Origin: Ignavibacteria bacterium
GTDB lineage: Bacteria > Bacteroidota > Ignavibacteria > Ignavibacteriales > SURF-24
Reading direction: 5' to 3'
Assembly (NCBI GenBank): GCA_025612375.1
Contig: JAAXKN010000028.1
Coordinates: 1 to 61,945 of the forward strand
Length of the DNA stretch: 61,945 nt
Part shown: piece by piece, positions 35,788 through 44,604 of the stretch
How positions within the stretch are numbered: position 1 is the first letter of the stretch
Layout of the letters: each line of letters begins with the position of its first letter
Position numbers and translations under genes: made by a program
Notes under the pieces: model-generated
Databases searched by the model: none
Told to the model about the DNA's origin: nothing
Seen by the model: only the letters and a program-made list of their open reading frames with translations

Positions 35788-38700
35788 ATGAAAAAGACTT
35801 CTTGTGCAGGTGAGCATGTGACTAAGAAACTGATATACTGGTGGCTCTTAATTATTATATCCATATTACCGGGCAGAGCTATGTTTTCGCAGCAGATAAA
35901 TGTAAACAGAATAGAACTGATGCCGGATATCCCCGCGCCATACGAAATGCGTAACTGGAAGCAAGTGGCCCTGGGCTACGACTCCCTTGTCTTTAACCTG
36001 AATGCACAGGGGGATTACCTCCCGCTCATATTCATAAATAACAACACGGTTAACTACCCCGGCCACCCGAGCTTCGGGCTGCATACGGTTGTTGGAACGC
36101 CTTACCCTAATAACGGCGAGGCAATAAATGTCCTTCCTGCTGTAGTTGGGGCCTCCCTTGCCGGAATTGATAAAAGCAGCCAGAACGGCTATAACTGGGT
36201 CCTGATGTGCGAGGAGTATTTTAACCGCCGCCCTCAGGAAAATGTCTACCTTAACAGTCCCAATTCCTCGAGCGGAGACGACTGGTGGTATGAAACAATG
36301 CCTAACATTTTCTTCTACCAGCTCTATAGCATGTACCCGAATACAGGCGACTTTAAGAACCAGTTTACAACTGTTGCCGATAGGTGGCTTCAGGCGGTTC
36401 AGGCAATGGGGGGGAGCCAAACCCCATGGCATATCCCTAACATGAACTACCGCGCATTCAGCCTTTCCACCATGAAGCCTAACCCTCAGGGCGTAATTGA
36501 GCCTGAAGCCGCGGGCGCAATAGGTTGGATCCTTTATATGGCGTACATTAAAACGGGAGATGAAAAGTACAGGATTGGCGCCGAACAGTCGTTGGAATTC
36601 CTGAACAGCCTTTCATCAAACCCCGCCTATGAACTTCAGTTATCATACGGAGCCTATATTGCCGCCCGTATGAACGCCGAGCTCGGTACAAAATACGACA
36701 TGCAGAAAATTGTGAACTGGTGCTTTGACGTGGGGCCTCTAAGAAGCTGGGGCTCCATTGTGGGTAACTGGGGAGGCTACGATGTATCGGGACTTATTGG
36801 TGAGGTTTACCAGCCGGGCTACTACTACGCATTCTTAATGAACTGCTTCGAGCAGGCAGGCGCCCTGGTCCCAATGGTCAGATACGACAAGCGCTTTGCG
36901 CGCGCAATAGGCAAGTGGATGCTTAACGTCGCAAACGCCGCAAGGCTATTCTATCCCAAATACCTGCCTCCTGAAAATCAGGACAGCTACACCTGGTCCC
37001 AAAAGTACGACCCCAATTCATACATCGGCCACGAGGCTATAAGGCAAACTGTAAACACTAAAACTCCTTTTGCTACGGGTGACGCCATCTCGGGCGGCTG
37101 GGGCAAAACCACTCTGTCACTTTACAGCTCTTCTCACGTCGGAATATTCGCCGGAATTATAGATACAACAAATGTGGAAAAAATTCTGAGGCTGGACCTC
37201 CTGAAAACGGATTATTTCCATAAGGATGCCTATCCGTCATATCTCTATTTTAATCCTTACGACACGGATAGATCTGTTTTAATGGATCTTGGAACAGGGA
37301 GCCATGACATTTATGACGCCGTTTCCGGGAGCTTTATTAAAAAAGGTGCAAGCGGCCAGGCTGAAATATCTATCCCTGCCCGGGGGGCTGTAATTGCAGT
37401 CCTCACCCCCGCAGGCGGAACGGTTACTTATGATGGCGACAAAATGATGGTTAACGGCATCACCGTTGACTATCAGTCGGGCCGCCTCATGGGGCAATAT
37501 CCTCCCCGTATAAAAAGCCTTTCTTCCGGCTCATCGGAAATAGCCTTGGGTACAAGCCTGAACATATACTCCACGGCTGAGGATAAAAATACCGGTGACA
37601 CACTTACGTATAAATGGTCTTCCTCCGGCGGAACTATCTCCGGCACAGGTCCTTTAGTTAAATGGACACCTCCTGACTCCCCCGGGACATACAAAATTTC
37701 ATGCACTGTGACAGATACAAAAGCTTTAAGCGACACTGCAAGCCTTACAATCCGGGTGGTATTGCGCCTTAATAATCCTCCGGTAATTTTATCCATTAAA
37801 GCAGATCCCGGGAAGGTGGATCTTAATGCAAGTACCACAATTACATGCGTGGCCTCGGACCCGGATAAGGATTCACTTATTTATTCCTGGACTGCCCGTT
37901 CCGGAACACTGAGCGCTTCAGGACAAAAAGCCGTCTGGAAGGCGCCGGGACTGGCAGGTAATTACTACGTGACATGCACGGTCAAAGATACCATGGGAGG
38001 TACGGCCAGTGACAGCATCTTAATCCCGGTAAGGGATTTTTCTTTAACTCCCGTGGGACAGATGGTGCTCTATCTTCCCTTTAACGGCAATGCAAATGAC
38101 GCAAGCGGCTACGGGCATAACGGCGCTGTTCATGGCGCTGCCCTTACAAGCGACCGCGCGGGAAACGTAAACAGTGCCTACCGCTTTACGGGTCCAAACA
38201 GCTACATACTTGTCCCGAATGATACATCGCTTAACTTTGTAAATGGAATAAGTGTGTGCTTCTGGATGAAACCTTCTGCTATATTAAATGAGGAGGCTTT
38301 CCTTGTCTCACACGGAAGCTGGCAGAACCGCTGGAAACTTTCAATTACAAATAAAAAAGTAAGATGGACGATAAAAACAACCGCGGGCGTAAAGGATTTG
38401 GATTCTAAAACAACCCTCTATGCGGACTCTTTGTATTTTGTTGCAGGACTCTATAACGGCTCCGACTTTGAGCTTTACATTAACGGCAGCCTCGATAACT
38501 TCTCTTTTTTCTCGGGCACTCTCCTTAAAACTTCCTACGGCCTGACTATCGGGCAGATGCTTCCTGATAACAATTTCTATAACTACCAGGGCGTGCTGGA
38601 CGATATAAGGCTTTATAATTACGCACTACCCATAAGTGAAATCCAGAAGCTCTACACAATCCCTGTTTCAGTGGAGGAAGAAAAGGGAATTATCCCAAAG

Positions 38701-38967
38701 GAATATTCCCTCATGCAGAACTACCCGAATCCCTTTAATCCCGAAACCGTAATAGAATTTCATCTGCCTGCATCAGGACAGGTAAATCTTTCTTTGTTCG
38801 ACATGCTGGGGCGCCGCATTGCCGTTTTAATGGACGAGTACAGACCGGCAGGCATTTATAAATACAGGTTTTCAGCAGGTGCTTATCATCTTACAAGCGG
38901 AGTCTACTTTTACTCCCTTCAGGCCTCAGGGTTTACTGAAACACGCAAAATGGTTATTCTTAAGTAG
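35788..38967 (+). CDS. Multidomain T9SS cargo: helical barrel, two PKD-like domains, LamG-like domain
   Basis: The 1059-residue product has a signal-peptide-like segment (about 15-34), a large helix-rich catalytic-looking region (about 60-480), two PKD-like domains (about 570-655 and 660-745, ending TVTD/TVKD), a LamG/concanavalin-like domain (about 757-955, MVLYLPFNGNANDASGYGHN) and a T9SS sorting domain (about 970-1059, YSLMQNYPNPFNP). It is probably a surface enzyme or binding protein for polysaccharide. The ATG at 35788 directly follows the previous stop codon. A GTG at 35818 has a better AGGTGA box and gives a cleaner signal peptide, so the true start may be there. Confidence 0.78.
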   Translation: MKKTSCAGEHVTKKLIYWWLLIIISILPGRAMFSQQINVNRIELMPDIPAPYEMRNWKQVALGYDSLVFNLNAQGDYLPLIFINNNTVNYPGHPSFGLHTVVGTPYPNNGEAINVLPAVVGASLAGIDKSSQNGYNWVLMCEEYFNRRPQENVYLNSPNSSSGDDWWYETMPNIFFYQLYSMYPNTGDFKNQFTTVADRWLQAVQAMGGSQTPWHIPNMNYRAFSLSTMKPNPQGVIEPEAAGAIGWILYMAYIKTGDEKYRIGAEQSLEFLNSLSSNPAYELQLSYGAYIAARMNAELGTKYDMQKIVNWCFDVGPLRSWGSIVGNWGGYDVSGLIGEVYQPGYYYAFLMNCFEQAGALVPMVRYDKRFARAIGKWMLNVANAARLFYPKYLPPENQDSYTWSQKYDPNSYIGHEAIRQTVNTKTPFATGDAISGGWGKTTLSLYSSSHVGIFAGIIDTTNVEKILRLDLLKTDYFHKDAYPSYLYFNPYDTDRSVLMDLGTGSHDIYDAVSGSFIKKGASGQAEISIPARGAVIAVLTPAGGTVTYDGDKMMVNGITVDYQSGRLMGQYPPRIKSLSSGSSEIALGTSLNIYSTAEDKNTGDTLTYKWSSSGGTISGTGPLVKWTPPDSPGTYKISCTVTDTKALSDTASLTIRVVLRLNNPPVILSIKADPGKVDLNASTTITCVASDPDKDSLIYSWTARSGTLSASGQKAVWKAPGLAGNYYVTCTVKDTMGGTASDSILIPVRDFSLTPVGQMVLYLPFNGNANDASGYGHNGAVHGAALTSDRAGNVNSAYRFTGPNSYILVPNDTSLNFVNGISVCFWMKPSAILNEEAFLVSHGSWQNRWKLSITNKKVRWTIKTTAGVKDLDSKTTLYADSLYFVAGLYNGSDFELYINGSLDNFSFFSGTLLKTSYGLTIGQMLPDNNFYNYQGVLDDIRLYNYALPISEIQKLYTIPVSVEEEKGIIPKEYSLMQNYPNPFNPETVIEFHLPASGQVNLSLFDMLGRRIAVLMDEYRPAGIYKYRFSAGAYHLTSGVYFYSLQASGFTETRKMVILK

Positions 38968-38997
38968 AAATATATCTTAACAAAATTCAGGTGACTC

Positions 38998-41424
38998 TTG
39001 GAAACGAAATTTTTTCTTAATAAAGGCTGGAAGTTTACCCTCCAGGAAAACGCTCCCTTAAAGCAGAACGTAATTAAACCCGACGAGTGGTTTAAGGCTC
39101 AGGTGCCGGGAACGGTGCATACGGACCTCCTTGCAAATAAACTCATAGATGAGCCCTTCTACGCTGATAATGAAAACGGCCTCCAGTGGATTGGCGACGT
39201 TAACTGGCTCTATAAAACCACCTTCGACCTCCCGGAAGGCTTCAGCCTCGACAGATCCTCCTTCCTTGTCTTTGAAGGGCTTGATACCGTGGCCGACATA
39301 TTCTTAAACGGGAGCAGTATTGGTACGGTCTCAAATATGTTCCTTGCATATAAGTTTGACGTAACGGGAAAACTGAAAAGGGAGAAAAATACTCTTGAAG
39401 TGCTCTTTACCTCGGCTGTCCGGTGGGCGCGCGAGAAGGAATCAAAACATGGAAAACTCCCCGTCGCCTTAAGATCTGAACGCGTGTACGTAAGAAAAAC
39501 CCAGTACTCATTCGGCTGGGACTGGGGACCTGCTTTTATTACAATGGGTATCTGGAAACCGGTCTACCTCCTGCAGCCCGATGAAGCCCAAATTGATGAG
39601 GTTACTTTTGAAACCCTTTCCATTGAGGACAATTCAGCACAGGTGAGAATTAAAGTTAATACCAGCGGAAACATGCTTCAGGACACCAGGCTTGAAGTCA
39701 GGCTTGAATCCAACGGGCAGAAGTTTGAAAAGGCATTAACACCGGAAGAAAAAAATCAGGCTAAAGTCACCTTCAGAATTATTAACCCTAAACTCTGGTG
39801 GCCTAATAACTTCGGGCGCCCGGACCTTTATACCTTAAGCGTAAGACTCCTGAACGACGCCTACGAAGTGGTGGACGAAAAAGTAAAGAAGGTGGGTATA
39901 CGTACCGTTGAGCTTCAGCAAAATGACAATGGCAAAGAAACATTCCGCTTTATAATTAACGGACGTCCCATATACGCAATGGGCGCCTGCTGGATACCTT
40001 CGGACTCATTCCTTCCCCGCGTGGGCGACGACATTTATCAGAGCCTCCTCAATAAAGCAAAGGAAGCCAATATGAACATCATCCGCGTTTGGGGCGGCGG
40101 AATATATGAGATGGATACTTTCTATAATATATGCGACGAGCTTGGACTTATGGTATGGCAGGATTTTATGTTCGCCTGCGCCTCTTACCCTGAAACAGAT
40201 GAGTTCTTAGAAAGTGTAAAAGAAGAAGTAAAACAGAACGTCGAACTCCTGAGGCACCACCCGTCTATTGTCCTCTGGTGCGGCAACAACGAAAACGAGT
40301 GGATATGGTACCAGGATCAGCATGCCTCGTACGAGAAGATGCCGGGCTATAAGATCTATCACTCGGTTATTCCGGGACTCTTAAAAAAATTAGATACAAC
40401 AAGACCCTACTGGCCTTCAACTCCCTTTGGTAAAGGGGAAGACCCCAATTCAATGCAGAGCGGCAACCGCCACCAGTGGGATATATGGAGCCGCTGGATC
40501 GATTACAAAAGCGTAAAAAGTGACACCAGCCTATTCGTTACTGAGTTCGGCTTCCAGGCCCCGGCAAATTATGAGACGCTTAAAGAAGTCCTCCCTAAAA
40601 AAGAAAGACACCCACAGAGCCGCAGCTTTGAATTCCACAACAAACAGGTCGAAGGCCCCGAAAGGCTCTACAGGTTCCTCTCCGGACACCTGCCGGTAAG
40701 AGAGGACATAAAGGATTTTATCTATCTTACACAGCTTAACCAGGCGCTTGCATTAAAGGAATGCCTAGAACACTGGAGAGGAAGATACTCTGAGACAAAC
40801 GGATCCATTATCTGGCAGCTTAACGACTGCTGGCCCGTTGCAAGCTGGGCTTTAATTGATTCGGAGCTGAGACCGAAACTTGCATACTACTTCGTTAAGC
40901 ATGTATTCCAAAGACAGGCTGTGGCTTTTACAAGGGAAACTCAGGAACTCACAGTTATGAACAGCAGCCCCGACAGCTTTACAGGAACAATCCGCCTGCA
41001 CGAAATTTATGTCCCTAAGGGCAAAGTTCAGGACATTGGAAGGCTGGACGTAGAGGTTGAGGAGAATTCAAACGGGGCCTTCAGTATCCCTGAATATGAA
41101 AAGAGCTCCCGTAAGGAAAGCATCATGCTTGCGTCTTTATATGACCGAGATAAAAAACTCATTCACAGGAATTTTTTCATGGAAGGGGAGTGGAAGCACA
41201 TTAAACTTCCTCCGGCCGGAATCACCATAAACGAAAACTTTTCCAACCATGCCGTTATAACCTCAGACAAGCCGGCATTTTTTGTGCGCCTCAGCCACCC
41301 GGACATTACTTTTGCCGATAACGGCTTTATTCTCCTGCCGGATGAGGAACTGACGATCTCCTTTACGGGAACAAACGGTTCGAAAAAGAAAATATCATGC
41401 TATTCTTTAAATGACTATCTCTAG
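38998..41424 (+). CDS. GH2-family beta-mannosidase
   Basis: The 808-residue protein has GH2 architecture: a sugar-binding jelly-roll domain (about 1-180), an Ig-like domain (about 195-300) and a TIM barrel (about 310-640). Catalytic residues are Glu432 in GNNENEW (acid/base) and Glu516 in VTEFGFQ (nucleophile). WGGGIYEMDTFYNICDELG and FGWDWGPAF are typical of beta-mannosidases rather than beta-galactosidases. It starts with TTG after an AGGTGA box and has no signal peptide, so it should be cytoplasmic. It would release mannose from short beta-mannosides and is the strongest evidence that this locus targets mannan. Confidence 0.9.
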   Translation: METKFFLNKGWKFTLQENAPLKQNVIKPDEWFKAQVPGTVHTDLLANKLIDEPFYADNENGLQWIGDVNWLYKTTFDLPEGFSLDRSSFLVFEGLDTVADIFLNGSSIGTVSNMFLAYKFDVTGKLKREKNTLEVLFTSAVRWAREKESKHGKLPVALRSERVYVRKTQYSFGWDWGPAFITMGIWKPVYLLQPDEAQIDEVTFETLSIEDNSAQVRIKVNTSGNMLQDTRLEVRLESNGQKFEKALTPEEKNQAKVTFRIINPKLWWPNNFGRPDLYTLSVRLLNDAYEVVDEKVKKVGIRTVELQQNDNGKETFRFIINGRPIYAMGACWIPSDSFLPRVGDDIYQSLLNKAKEANMNIIRVWGGGIYEMDTFYNICDELGLMVWQDFMFACASYPETDEFLESVKEEVKQNVELLRHHPSIVLWCGNNENEWIWYQDQHASYEKMPGYKIYHSVIPGLLKKLDTTRPYWPSTPFGKGEDPNSMQSGNRHQWDIWSRWIDYKSVKSDTSLFVTEFGFQAPANYETLKEVLPKKERHPQSRSFEFHNKQVEGPERLYRFLSGHLPVREDIKDFIYLTQLNQALALKECLEHWRGRYSETNGSIIWQLNDCWPVASWALIDSELRPKLAYYFVKHVFQRQAVAFTRETQELTVMNSSPDSFTGTIRLHEIYVPKGKVQDIGRLDVEVEENSNGAFSIPEYEKSSRKESIMLASLYDRDKKLIHRNFFMEGEWKHIKLPPAGITINENFSNHAVITSDKPAFFVRLSHPDITFADNGFILLPDEELTISFTGTNGSKKKISCYSLNDYL

Positions 41425-41437
41425 AAGGAGATTTCAG

Positions 41438-43963
41438 ATGAAGCAATGCTCCTTAATTTTGTTTATACTCCTTGCGGGCAGCTGTATCTTCCCGCAGGGA
41501 AAGGATATGTCGCTTAATTATAAAGGGGACGCGCAGATAGAAGTGGGAAGCCAGTTCGTGGGAATCGAAAGCCACCACTCCTCGCCCTCCCTTGAACGCA
41601 TCAGCTTCTACTACCCTGTAGCCAACAGCATCGATCTTTCAACCGATTACTGGAGGCGCGACACATCATTTATCATGTCGCTGGGACTTAAAATAGGCTC
41701 CGGCAAAAGGGAGGAAGTCGGCCGGGGGCCATACTCCTTCCGCCAGAATCCTTACAGCATAACATACAGCAAGAGTGACAAGGATAAATCGGTCGAAGTC
41801 TCTTACCAGTTTGCCGCAACAAAGCCCGCGATGATTGTAACTTACACTATTACAAACAGGACTTCCTCCGCGCAGGCATTTGAGTTCGATACGCACCTGG
41901 AGACCTCTCTTCGCACAAGCCACACCTTTAAGCTTAAGGACTCGGCCTGGACCAATTTTGATAAGGAGGGCTCGGCAATCTATACAAACTTCGACGACCC
42001 GGAGACTCAGAAGGCGCAGGTTTTTACCGCTAACGCAGGTGAAGTGCCTGTAAGCTACTTTACAAAAGGAAGCACAAGGGCCTTTGAAAATGAGCTCTGG
42101 TTTATCGCGGGCGTCGATACAAAAGATAAACTGATCCCTAAAAGTAACCCCGGGCGCCCGGCATCAAAATACTTGTACCGGAAAACCCTCCGCCCGAATG
42201 AGAAAATGACCGTTATCCAGATCATCGGCTCGTGCCCTCAAAGCGAGGGAAAGTCAACTGTAAGCTATATGCTGTTAAATTATAAAAGGGAGATAAGCTT
42301 ATTTGAAAAAAGCGTGCTGGACTACGTAAGTAAAATCGGGAGCTTCAGAACAGGCGACAGCTACTTCGACCACGGATACGACTGGGCCAAGGCTATTCTT
42401 GCCGTTAACCAGCATTATATAAACGGTAGTGTCCGCCCTATGCCTTGCCCTGCCGAGTATAACTTCTATTTTTCACACGACGTATTCTTAACTGACCTTG
42501 CATGCGTGAACTTCGACCCCGAAAGGGTAAAGAAAGACCTTGAGTATACAATTAGCCTGGCTAATAAGGACCTTATTATTCCTCACGCCTACTACTGGAA
42601 GGACAGCGCCTACGTAACTGAATTTGCGACTCCCGATAACTGGAACCACTTCTGGTTTATTGTCCTTTCGGCAAGCTACTTAAGGCATTCATCGGATACC
42701 GTTCTTTTAAGAAAGCTTTACCCGTACCTCACCAAAAGCCTCTCCGAAACAATGCAGAACAGGAAGGAAGACATCATGTGGGCCTACCGCCCCGACTGGT
42801 GGGATATAGGCCATAACTACGGCCCCCGCGCCTTTATGACAATTATGGCGGTAAAATCGATGAAGGACTACCTCTATATTTCATCAAGGCTTGGTGAGGA
42901 CGCTGGGAGATTTCCCGGACTGGAAAATGAATCTGAAAGGATGAAAGAAAAATTAAACTCTAAGCTCTGGGACGACGCGCTGAAATACCTCATTAACTAT
43001 TTTGAGGATGGATCGGAGGACAAGCATTACTACATCGGGTCACTTCCTGCGGCGGATTTTAACCTTATCAGCGACACAAGAAAAAAAGAAATGGTTAAAA
43101 CGGCTGAAGAAAAGCTGCTGGATAAAAAGCTTGGAATCTATACCGTCTACCCGATGGATTTCAACAAACTGATTGAATACCTGAAGTTTGCTGGCAACGA
43201 AGCGGGTGATCCTTTTCTTTATATCAACGGCGGCATCTGGTCGCAGGGCAACGCATTCTACGCCCTGGCGCTTAAGTCCGCCGGAAGAAGGCAGGATGCA
43301 CTGGACTTTGTACGGCGCATAATGACAGTGGACGGCATAATGGCGGGACCCAATGGGCAGCCCGCAATGTACGAATACAGAAACGGCAATTTTAATGACG
43401 CAGCGGTTTACGGCAAAGTCGATAAGCCGCAGTTCATGTGGGCCGCCGGATGGTACATCTACAGCCTTTACAACCTCTTCGGAATAAATGAGAATGAATG
43501 GAACGTGAGCTTTAATCCCTATGCCGGAGGCCAAAAGTCCATTGCATTTTCACTGAACGCACTGGGCAGATCATTTAACGTTACAATAAGCGGAAAAGGG
43601 GACAATGTAAAATCTATCAGCTACAATGGACGTGAATATCCATCCCTTGTAATTCCTGAAGACATAAAGCCGGGCAAAATATCAGTTACACTTGGCAGTC
43701 CCGCCACGCCGTATCTTGAAGCAACAGATGCCAGGGTTTTATCGTGCAGTTACAATAAAAACATTCTTACAGCACAGATCAGCGCCTTTTCAGGCCACAA
43801 AAACGAAACCGTAGTTATTTCACCCCTGAAACCCAAACGTGTCCTCATAAATGGCAAAGAGCCCCAAAACAAATGGCAGGCAGAAGACCAAGGCGGCATC
43901 TATAAAATAAGAATCCCCCTCACGCATGAACAAGGAATAGATAAACTTCAGGTGGAATTCTAA
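41438..43963 (+). CDS. Large secreted six-hairpin-type glycosidase-like protein
   Basis: The 841-residue product starts after an AAGGAG box at 41438 and has a signal peptide (about 1-20) with a lipobox-like LAGSC, so it may be a lipoprotein. The N-terminal third is beta-rich (about 25-290), the middle is a helical barrel (about 300-680; DHGYDWAKAILAVNQHY, YFSHDVFLTDLACVNF, YRPDWWDIGHNYGPRA, YINGGIWSQGNAFYALAL), and a beta-rich tail ends it. This resembles GH94/GH63-like or amylo-1,6-glucosidase-like proteins. I cannot assign a family with certainty. It overlaps nothing but lies 13 bases after the mannosidase gene, in the same operon. Confidence 0.75.
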   Translation: MKQCSLILFILLAGSCIFPQGKDMSLNYKGDAQIEVGSQFVGIESHHSSPSLERISFYYPVANSIDLSTDYWRRDTSFIMSLGLKIGSGKREEVGRGPYSFRQNPYSITYSKSDKDKSVEVSYQFAATKPAMIVTYTITNRTSSAQAFEFDTHLETSLRTSHTFKLKDSAWTNFDKEGSAIYTNFDDPETQKAQVFTANAGEVPVSYFTKGSTRAFENELWFIAGVDTKDKLIPKSNPGRPASKYLYRKTLRPNEKMTVIQIIGSCPQSEGKSTVSYMLLNYKREISLFEKSVLDYVSKIGSFRTGDSYFDHGYDWAKAILAVNQHYINGSVRPMPCPAEYNFYFSHDVFLTDLACVNFDPERVKKDLEYTISLANKDLIIPHAYYWKDSAYVTEFATPDNWNHFWFIVLSASYLRHSSDTVLLRKLYPYLTKSLSETMQNRKEDIMWAYRPDWWDIGHNYGPRAFMTIMAVKSMKDYLYISSRLGEDAGRFPGLENESERMKEKLNSKLWDDALKYLINYFEDGSEDKHYYIGSLPAADFNLISDTRKKEMVKTAEEKLLDKKLGIYTVYPMDFNKLIEYLKFAGNEAGDPFLYINGGIWSQGNAFYALALKSAGRRQDALDFVRRIMTVDGIMAGPNGQPAMYEYRNGNFNDAAVYGKVDKPQFMWAAGWYIYSLYNLFGINENEWNVSFNPYAGGQKSIAFSLNALGRSFNVTISGKGDNVKSISYNGREYPSLVIPEDIKPGKISVTLGSPATPYLEATDARVLSCSYNKNILTAQISAFSGHKNETVVISPLKPKRVLINGKEPQNKWQAEDQGGIYKIRIPLTHEQGIDKLQVEF

Positions 43964-43973
43964 AAAATATCAT

Positions 43974-44013
43974 TGAATGGCCACCGCTCTCCGCAGAGAA
44001 CCCTGGCCATTCA
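43974..44013. terminator. Hairpin at the end of the carbohydrate locus
   Basis: A perfect 10-bp stem (TGAATGGCCA / TGGCCATTCA) with a 20-base loop that can pair again (CTCT/AGAG) lies 10 bases after the last gene. No T-run follows, so it is a weak intrinsic terminator at best or a 3'-end stabiliser. Confidence 0.45.
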
Positions 44014-44028
44014 TATCCCGCTCTTCCC

Positions 44029-44049
44029 GTCGAACGTCGAACGTTGAAC
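44029..44049 (+). repeat. Three tandem 7-bp units (GTCGAAC, GTCGAAC, GTTGAAC)
   Basis: Three near-identical heptamers sit between the convergent ends of the carbohydrate locus and the PEBP-like gene. They recall the short-unit tandem sequence before the GH130 gene, but the units differ. Confidence 0.6.
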
Positions 44050-44057
44050 CTCCCCTC

Positions 44058-44522
44058 CTACCTCTCCCTCTTATACGTCCCCATCACCTCGGCCTGGCCT
44101 AAAATGTGATCCTTCATCTCCAGATCCAGCTCCTTCCGCGTTGCCCCGGCGTCTAGCCTGAGATAATTTTTTAAGGCGTAAAGCCTGAAATGATAATGAT
44201 GAACTCCCGAGGGGGGACAGGGACCGTAATACCCTATCCTGCGGGCGTCATTTGTACCCATTGCCGCTCCGTCAGGCAGATTCATTGAGGATGTAACCCC
44301 TTCCTGCAGACTGGTTATATTAACCGGTATGTCATAAATTATCCAGTGAATAAATGTCCCGCTTGGGGCATCAGGATCCTCCAGGATAATAGCCACCGTC
44401 TTCGTCCCGTCCGGAAGTCCCTCCCACTGAAGAGCAGGAGATACATTCTGTCCGTCGCAGGTGTATTTGGCTGGAATCGGTTCGCCGTGCTTAAATGCCG
44501 GACTGTTAAATTTAATCGCCAT
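44058..44522 (-). CDS. YbhB/YbcL-family PEBP-like protein
   Basis: The 154-residue protein matches the bacterial phosphatidylethanolamine-binding (Raf-kinase-inhibitor-like) family: FNSPAFKHGEPIPAKYTCDG at the start, ILEDPDAPSGTFIHWIIYDIP (the DPDAP motif, about 48-69), and GYYGPCPPSGVHHYHFRLYAL (about 100-120). Its function in bacteria is not settled; ligand binding in the conserved pocket is likely. The start at 44522 is chosen because GAGGGAAA lies just upstream; a longer frame would begin with a poorly supported Met 11 residues earlier. It has no signal peptide. Confidence 0.92.
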   Translation of the reverse strand: MAIKFNSPAFKHGEPIPAKYTCDGQNVSPALQWEGLPDGTKTVAIILEDPDAPSGTFIHWIIYDIPVNITSLQEGVTSSMNLPDGAAMGTNDARRIGYYGPCPPSGVHHYHFRLYALKNYLRLDAGATRKELDLEMKDHILGQAEVMGTYKRER

Positions 44523-44604
44523 TTTTGTTTCCCTCCAGAGTGATTTAATTGCCATCTAAAATAATTGAAACAAAAATCGGGCAAAAATCAAATTATTCTA
44601 AATG

